Origin: Nonomuraea sp. SYSU D8015
Lineage (GTDB): Bacteria > Actinomycetota > Actinomycetes > Streptosporangiales > Streptosporangiaceae
NCBI RefSeq assembly: GCF_008065375.1
Contig: NZ_VJYI01000008.1
Location: 124,001-188,000 of the forward strand
DNA length: 64,000 bases
Reading direction: 5' to 3'
Within the stretch, counting starts at the first letter, position 1. Every line of letters begins with the position of its first letter. Below the pieces are notes generated by a model, which ran no database searches, had not been told where the DNA came from, and worked only from the letters and a program-made list of their open reading frames with translations. The translations under genes and the position numbers were made by a program. Below are positions 59,692 to 64,000 of this stretch, piece by piece.

Positions 59692-60336
59692 ATGAGCAGC
59701 AGCGCCGCCTCACGGGGGCGGATCGACAAGAGGCAGGCGATCCTGGAAGGCGCGTTCACCGTGTTCGCCCGCCAGGGCTATGCCCAGGCCTGCGTGCAGG
59801 AGATCGCCCACGAGGCGGGGGTGGCCAAGCCGACGGTCTACAACCACCTCACCGACAAGGCCACGCTGTTCAGGCACGCCGTCGAGGCCGCGGCGCGGGC
59901 GGCGCTCGACGACCGCCTGACGGCCCTGGAGCCGCTGGCGAGCCCCGGCGACGATCTCCCCGCCACACTGGAAGACGTCGCCCACGCACTGCTGCGCCTG
60001 CACACCGACGACCGCTCCTGCGCGCTGCGCCGCCTCCTCTACTCCGAAGTCACCAGATTTCCCGACCTTCTGGAGATCGCCGTAGAGAGCGGCCCCGATC
60101 GCCTCAACCGGGCGCTGGCCGACCGGCTGGCCAGGCTCACACTCACGGGCCGCCTGCGCGCCACCGACCCCGACCTGGCGGCCGAGCAGCTCATGGCCCT
60201 GCTCATCGGCCCCCTGGAGGCCCGTTCCCAGCTGGGCACCCGTACGATCGCGGATCCGGATTTGCGAGAGCTGGCCCGGACCGCGGTACGCACGTTCCTC
60301 CGAGCCTGGGGGCCGGACGAACGCAACACACCTTAG
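59692..60336 (+). CDS. TetR/AcrR-family transcriptional regulator
   Basis: 214 residues. The N-terminal HTH is DKRQAILEGAFTVFARQGYA with QEIAHEAGVAKPTVYNHLTD (recognition helix) and KATLFRHAVEA. The ligand domain ends in LARTAVRTFLRAWG. It is divergent from the MFS/SDR pair across a 79-base spacer containing matching palindromes, so it very likely represses that operon and itself. The transcript is probably leaderless. The ligand is unknown. Confidence 0.9.
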   Translation: MSSSAASRGRIDKRQAILEGAFTVFARQGYAQACVQEIAHEAGVAKPTVYNHLTDKATLFRHAVEAAARAALDDRLTALEPLASPGDDLPATLEDVAHALLRLHTDDRSCALRRLLYSEVTRFPDLLEIAVESGPDRLNRALADRLARLTLTGRLRATDPDLAAEQLMALLIGPLEARSQLGTRTIADPDLRELARTAVRTFLRAWGPDERNTP

Positions 60337-60346
60337 ACAATCATGG

Positions 60347-60364
60347 CGACAAGACCCATTGTCG
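60347..60364 (+). promoter_or_regulatory. Inverted repeat upstream of the small gene pair
   Basis: CGACAA (60347-60352) and TTGTCG (60359-60364) are exact inverted repeats with a six-base spacer. A wider GACAAT/ATTGTC repeat (60336-60341, 60358-60363) overlaps it. It sits just before TATAGT at 60380-60385, a likely -10 box, and could be an operator or the tetR terminator. Confidence 0.4.
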
Positions 60365-60394
60365 ATGGTAGGCAAGGGATATAGTCTGCCGCGT

Positions 60395-60640
60395 GTGGTG
60401 GAACGAGACGACTACGCGGCCATCCGCGATCGGATCATCGGGCTCTCCCATCTCCATGGCTTGCGCTGCGACTGGGCGGAAACGACGAAGCGGCAGCGAT
60501 TCCTCTTGCTATGGGATGCCGAGGGCCGTGTGGCGGCCCGGGCGATCGTCCCGCTGTACCCTCGGGAGACCCCGCAGCTGGTGCACTCCCTCGAACAGGG
60601 GCTCGCGCACCTGTTCGGCGACGACTGGCTAGAGGACTGA
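60395..60640 (+). CDS. Small protein upstream of a HicB-like/HTH gene
   Basis: 81 residues from GTG 60395 (GTG 60398 is next). The sequence contains DYAAIRDRIIGLSHLHGLRC, FLLLWDAEGRVAARAIVPLY and HSLEQGLAHLFGDDWLED, alternating helices and strands. I do not recognise a toxin family, although its position before a HicB-like gene fits a two-gene module. A -10 box TATAGT lies nine bases before the GTG, suggesting a leaderless mRNA; the long upstream frame to 60359 has no ribosome binding site. The gene at 60661 starts 20 bases after its stop. Confidence 0.55.
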   Translation: MVERDDYAAIRDRIIGLSHLHGLRCDWAETTKRQRFLLLWDAEGRVAARAIVPLYPRETPQLVHSLEQGLAHLFGDDWLED

Positions 60641-60660
60641 CGACCTGGGTTGGAGAACCG

Positions 60661-61071
60661 ATGAGCCCCGCAGACCGCGTTGACGTCCACGTCACCATGG
60701 CCGGCAACCTGTGGCTGGCCGAGGTGGACGGCGTGGCCGGCGGCATGTCGGCCCGTACGCTGAAGGAGCTGCACGGGGACGTCGCCGAAGGTCTGCCGTA
60801 CCTGTTCGCCGACCGCGCCCAGCCCCCGACGCCCGTCTACCACTACACCCTGCCCGGCCTGTCGGAGCAGGACCTCGACGACTTCGCCGCGCTCCAGCGC
60901 CAGGCCGCCGCGATCGCCGAGGACTACACGCGCACGCTGAAGAAACGCGTCAAGCACATGCACGAGCTGGGCCTGTCGGACGGGGACATCGGCGAGCTGC
61001 TGGGCCTCACCAAGCAGCGCATCCAGCAGATCCGCACCAACGCCAACGACGAGGCCCGCCAGACCGGGTGA
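60661..61071 (+). CDS. HicB-like N-terminal domain with C-terminal HTH
   Basis: 136 residues from ATG 60661, with GGAG six bases upstream. The N-terminal 45 residues (VDVHVTMAGNLWLAEVDGVA, then SARTLKELHGDVAEGL) resemble a HicB-type RNase-H-like fold. The centre is linker. The end (LKKRVKHMHELGLSDGDIGE, LLGLTKQRIQQIRTN) is a sigma-region-4-like HTH. HicB antitoxins commonly bear a C-terminal DNA-binding domain and repress their own operon. The partner would be the 81-residue protein upstream, but it is not a recognisable HicA. Convergent with the CU044_5270 gene. Confidence 0.65.
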   Translation: MSPADRVDVHVTMAGNLWLAEVDGVAGGMSARTLKELHGDVAEGLPYLFADRAQPPTPVYHYTLPGLSEQDLDDFAALQRQAAAIAEDYTRTLKKRVKHMHELGLSDGDIGELLGLTKQRIQQIRTNANDEARQTG

Positions 61072-61095
61072 GTCCGGCGGGCCTCGCACACGGCG

Positions 61096-62250
61096 TCAGG
61101 GCCTGTCGTCGGTCCAGCCGGACTCCAGGACGGCGGTCGAGCTCAACACCGTGCCCGGCTCGAGGCCCGCCTGCATGCCGCCCGGCTTGACCACGACGTG
61201 CTCGTTGGCGAGGGCCTGGCCGGTCGCCTCGTTGAAGATCAGCCGGTTCTCCAGGACGGCGCCGCCCTTGACGGGTTCCTCAACGGAGACGGCCGTGCCG
61301 TTGCGCCCCTCGGCGTCGGTCACGTCGCCCGCGACCTCGACGGTGTCGAGCTCGGCCAGCATGCGGAACGCCGCGCCGCGCACCTGCGGCGTCACCGGCA
61401 TGTCCGTGATCAGGCCCGCGCTGACCTTGAACAGCCACACGTCGGAGGCCATCGGCGTGCTGGACGACTCGGTGTCGTGCCCCTCGTACGAGCGCAGCAG
61501 CCACTTCTTGAGCTCGTCCGGGTCGTCGGGCAGCTCACGCAGTTCCTTCATGGTCACGTTGCGGCCCAGCCAGAACACCTTGTCCCCGTCCACGAGAGGG
61601 CTGCGGCTCGTGTGGACCTTCCCGGGAGCCATGGGCACCCTCATGGCCACGCCTTTGCCCTTGCCCGGCACCCGCACCCCGACCTCGGCCGGAGACCCGG
61701 CCGCCTCCCACGCCTTCCGGTCCGCCTCGGTGGCCGGCCACGCGCCGAGCGACCTGCTCCGGCTCCACTGCTCGCCACCGGTGGCGCTCGGCGTCCACAT
61801 CTCGTGCCGGTCCGCCGTCGCGACCCGGTAGCCGCCCTCCGCCGCAGTGAAGACGGTCCTGGTCACCGTCGCGGTGTGCCAGTAGTCCGCCGTCGTCTCC
61901 GGTTGCCGGTCCGCCTTCTCGGCGGCGGCCAGCAGGACGTCCCGCGCCGACAGCTTCACCTTCGGAGGGCTCGTGTACGGGGACGTGGCGACGGCCGGGT
62001 CTGCACCGGCATCGGGCGCCCGCGGCGTCGGCGCCACCCCGTTGCCCGCCATGACGACGACCGCCGCGGTCGCGGCGGCCGCGGCGCCCGCCAGGCCGAG
62101 CCCCCACATCGGCCGGACGATCCTGCGCCGCCGCGGCTGACGCGGCTGGGACATGGCGTGGGAAAGCTCCGCGGCCCTGGTGCGTGCGTCCACCGGCCGG
62201 TCACCGAGATGCGCGGGCCGGGCGGCCCGGAGTTCGTCGATGGGGTTCAT
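61096..62250 (-). CDS. CU044_5270-family protein coupled to an ECF sigma factor
   Basis: 384 residues from ATG 62250, overlapping the sigma gene stop (ATGA). A cytoplasmic 50-residue arm with MNPIDELRAARPAHLGDRPV is followed by one membrane helix (LGLAGAAAAATAAVVVMAGN) and an extracellular domain. The latter contains ADYWHTATVTRTVFTAAEGG, VDGDKVFWLGRNVTMKELRE and FNEATGQALANEHVVVKPGG. This matches the CU044_5270 family, which is consistently paired with ECF sigma genes and is thought to serve as their anti-sigma or sensor. The mechanism is unproven. Confidence 0.8.
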   Translation of the reverse strand: MNPIDELRAARPAHLGDRPVDARTRAAELSHAMSQPRQPRRRRIVRPMWGLGLAGAAAAATAAVVVMAGNGVAPTPRAPDAGADPAVATSPYTSPPKVKLSARDVLLAAAEKADRQPETTADYWHTATVTRTVFTAAEGGYRVATADRHEMWTPSATGGEQWSRSRSLGAWPATEADRKAWEAAGSPAEVGVRVPGKGKGVAMRVPMAPGKVHTSRSPLVDGDKVFWLGRNVTMKELRELPDDPDELKKWLLRSYEGHDTESSSTPMASDVWLFKVSAGLITDMPVTPQVRGAAFRMLAELDTVEVAGDVTDAEGRNGTAVSVEEPVKGGAVLENRLIFNEATGQALANEHVVVKPGGMQAGLEPGTVLSSTAVLESGWTDDRP

Positions 62251-62834
62251 GACCACTCCTCGCTGAGATTCCGAACGTTGGACAGGGGCGGCTGAGCCGA
62301 CGGCACAGGAGCCGACGAGCCGCGGCCCCGCGGGCTCCGCGCCGCGTGAGCCGGGTCGGCGACGTCCTCCATCGCCTGCTTGAGCCGCTTGCGCGCCCGA
62401 TGCAGGCGGACCCGGAAGGCCGCCGACGAGCAGCCGACCACCTTGGCCGCCTCCTTCGGCGACAGGTCGTGCCAGGCGACCAGGACGAGGATCTCGCGAT
62501 CCTCATCCGCCAACGCGGCCAGCGCCCGCAGCACCCCCATCCGCTCGGTCACCTGATCGGCCACGTCGCCCTCGGTCCAGGACCGCAGCTCCCCGGCCAG
62601 CGCCTCTCTGCGTGCCTCGGCCCGTACGTTGTCGCGCAGAATGTTCCTGGCCACGCCGAGCAGCCACGGCAGGGCCGGCTCCGGCACGTCGTCCAGCCGC
62701 CGCCAGGCGATGGCGAACGTCTCGCTCACCACCTCGTCCGCGACCTGCCGTCCCGCGCGGCTGACCACGTAGGCCCACACACGTTGTCGGCATTCGTCGT
62801 ACATGCCGGTGAACCGGTGCGAATCATCCGTCAC
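62247..62834 (-). CDS. ECF RNA polymerase sigma factor
   Basis: 195 residues from GTG 62834. Region 2 is VWAYVVSRAGRQVADEVVSE with TFAIAWRRLDDVPEPALPW, and region 4 is LSPKEAAKVVGCSSAAFRVR with HRARKRLKQAM. The gene is translationally coupled to the membrane protein that follows, as usual for this ECF group. It would control its own operon and an unknown regulon. A longer frame to 62894 adds unconserved residues without a better start signal. Confidence 0.85.
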   Translation of the reverse strand: MTDDSHRFTGMYDECRQRVWAYVVSRAGRQVADEVVSETFAIAWRRLDDVPEPALPWLLGVARNILRDNVRAEARREALAGELRSWTEGDVADQVTERMGVLRALAALADEDREILVLVAWHDLSPKEAAKVVGCSSAAFRVRLHRARKRLKQAMEDVADPAHAARSPRGRGSSAPVPSAQPPLSNVRNLSEEWS

Positions 62835-63187
62835 CGCCCAGCCCTTTCGTTCGGGGATGCGTTCTCCTGACACCAGGAAGTGGTCCGAGCCCACCTCTTG
62901 TTACACGGCGGCATGTGTTCTGGAGAAAGTAGCCCACACGCGGTGGCGGCACTCACTAACATCTGTAGCGGCAATGTCACGCTGGGCGACGGCGGCCGGG
63001 GTTTCGTTCGATCTTTCTCGTCTGGGTCTCCCTGAGCGATGCCCCGGTCGCCTTCCTCTACCTCCCGAAGCTCCCGGCCAGAGCCTCCACCCGATCCCGC
63101 TCGGCATCGAGGTCCCAGAAGATGGCGCCGTCGCCGCGTTCCACCATGCCGGTTGAGGACCCGCCGCACCAGGGCGATGGCCGATAG
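62835..63187. other. 353-base spacer, probably decayed coding DNA
   Basis: No intact gene is supported. On the minus strand, 63058-63147 encodes VERGDGAIFWDLDAERDRVE, which looks like a real protein fragment without recognisable start context. The sigma gene's promoter should lie near 62850-62950. Confidence 0.4.
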
Positions 63188-63546
63188 CAGGAAGCGGTCC
63201 ACGTCCTGGAGTGGGTGTGCGAGCTCCAGGCCGCCGACCGCGGCTACAACGACCTCGTCTCGCGGCGCGCGCCGGCGGAGAGCCACACGCGGGGATAGAT
63301 GCAGCGCATCGTGGCGCGGGCACGGGAGACCGGGGCGGTGCGCGACGACTGCCCCCTGGGAGAATGGCCTTCGTGACCGGGGGAATCGCGCGCACGGTCG
63401 AGGCGCCGGCGAGCGTGCGGCCGCGACCGTGGCGGCGGCACCTGGCCTTGATACCGGACGGGTTCCGGGCCTCGGCGGCTCACCCGCTGCCGGAGCCGCC
63501 CATGCGTCCCGAGGAGTTGGCGCGCATCATGCGGGAGTGTTCCTGA
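63188..63546 (+). pseudogene. TetR-family regulator remnant with stop codon and frameshift
   Basis: Only the ligand-binding half remains. Frame one reads EAVHVLEWVCELQAADRGYN then DLVSRRAPAESHTRG to an in-frame TAG at 63296-63298, and continues MQRIVARARETGAVRDDCPL. At about 63360 the frame shifts by one base, resuming as MAFVTGGIARTVEAPASVRP, then WRRHLALIPDGFRASAAHPL and PEPPMRPEELARIMRECS to the TGA at 63544-63546. The order and spacing match the C-terminal domain of TetR proteins. The HTH part is missing. It is clearly non-functional. Confidence 0.72.
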
Positions 63547-63988
63547 TCGCCGTCGTCGGCGCCCCAGCTGGCCGGCAGGCGCAGGTTCTCCGCCGCGGCG
63601 GAGCCGGGCCGGACGTGGTAGACGGTCAGGCACTGCTCGCTGTCATCGGGCCAACCGAGCCGGAACGCCTCGAAGGACAACGTGAGCTCGCCGACCAATC
63701 GTCCGGACGGCAGCCCGCGCACAACCGCAGCGCGGCGACCGCGTCGGCCACCCGTCACGTACGCCGGCACCCCCTCCATGGCCGCCAGCATGTCGCGGAG
63801 CGTGCCCCGCGCCTGCTCCCGGTGGGGCGGCGACGCCTGCCGCTTGCGGTGGCGGCACCGGATCAGGTGGGTGAGGTGCTCGTGCTCGGCGTCCGACAGC
63901 CGCAGCGCGGTCGAGATCGCGTCCAGGGCGGCCGCGCAGGAACTCGCCGAGCTCGGCCCGCGGGTCAGCGGCTCAGGGACGCTTCGGT
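63480..63988 (-). pseudogene. XRE/MmyB-type regulator remnant with internal deletions
   Basis: The N-terminal piece RAELGEFLRGR is typical of the HTH-MmyB family, but the frame then jumps straight to ALDAISTALRLSDAEHEHLT, so the HTH (usually VPGLRREEVA...SVTWYTWLEQG) is deleted with a frameshift. A second deletion removes most of the MmyB ligand domain: VPAYVTGGR runs into VGELTLSFEAFRLGWPDD. The end CLTVYHVRPGSAAAENLRLP is preserved. No start codon is seen before the first fragment. It overlaps the TetR remnant on the other strand. The assignment is by motif recognition. Confidence 0.65.
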
Positions 63989-64000
63989 CGTCGATATCGC

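Noticed and set aside
62831..63286. 151-residue minus-strand open frame near the right edge
   Set aside because: Only a small segment looks protein-like and there is no start context. It overlaps a decayed regulator, so a gene call is not justified.

Overview
The window looks like chromosomal DNA of a high-GC actinomycete. Support comes from the strong G/C third-position bias, mycothiol biosynthesis (mshB), the SigE/anti-sigma/HtrA/TatB block, an actinobacterial-type DapD and several probable leaderless GTG starts. The gene set suggests a filamentous member of the Streptosporangiales (Nonomuraea-like), but this is inferred from gene content only.

Backbone. Positions 1-20022 carry, mostly on the minus strand, tatB, htrA, a ZAS anti-sigma gene, sigE, a divergent O-methyltransferase, pepA, a DUF3117 gene, tag, a DivIVA-like membrane protein, two LOG-family genes, dapE, dapD, dapC and a 7Fe ferredoxin. 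mshB with its DUF6113 partner follows at 35783-37128. As I recall it, this is the order of the M. tuberculosis Rv1170-Rv1224 neighbourhood. The dap genes supply meso-diaminopimelate and lysine; SigE, its anti-sigma factor and HtrA form an envelope-stress unit.

Accessory DNA between fdxA and mshB (about 20.1-35.8 kb) holds an SH3-only fragment of an Rv0428c-like acetyltransferase, an orphan substrate-binding lipoprotein and a methyltransferase. The most interesting locus follows, at 22432-28767. A superfamily 1 helicase with a RelE/ParE-like N-terminus lies between two paralogous proteins sharing unfamiliar N- and C-terminal domains. One paralog has an intact sigma-region-4-like HTH plus two winged-helix-like units. 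The other has a degraded HTH and a roughly 360-residue acidic repeat insertion. A second-lineage cysteinyl-tRNA synthetase and a penicillin acylase homologue follow.

From 37 to 57 kb come an S9 peptidase, an orphan ABC permease, a secreted TAP-like hydrolase, a heterodimeric ABC exporter with one badly eroded ATPase domain, and a complete narGHJI operon for respiratory nitrate reduction without narK in view. Small enzymes follow: two APH-fold kinases, a Nudix hydrolase, an NmrA-like protein, RtcB and a cupin.

From 57 to 64 kb there is an MFS/SDR operon with a divergent TetR regulator and a clear palindromic operator, a HicB-like/HTH gene pair, an ECF sigma factor coupled to a CU044_5270-type protein, and two decayed regulators (TetR and XRE/MmyB) at the right edge. 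No tRNA, rRNA, CRISPR array, insertion sequence or phage gene was recognised. Short G/C-rich tandem repeats of 15-34 bp recur inside genes and in spacers.
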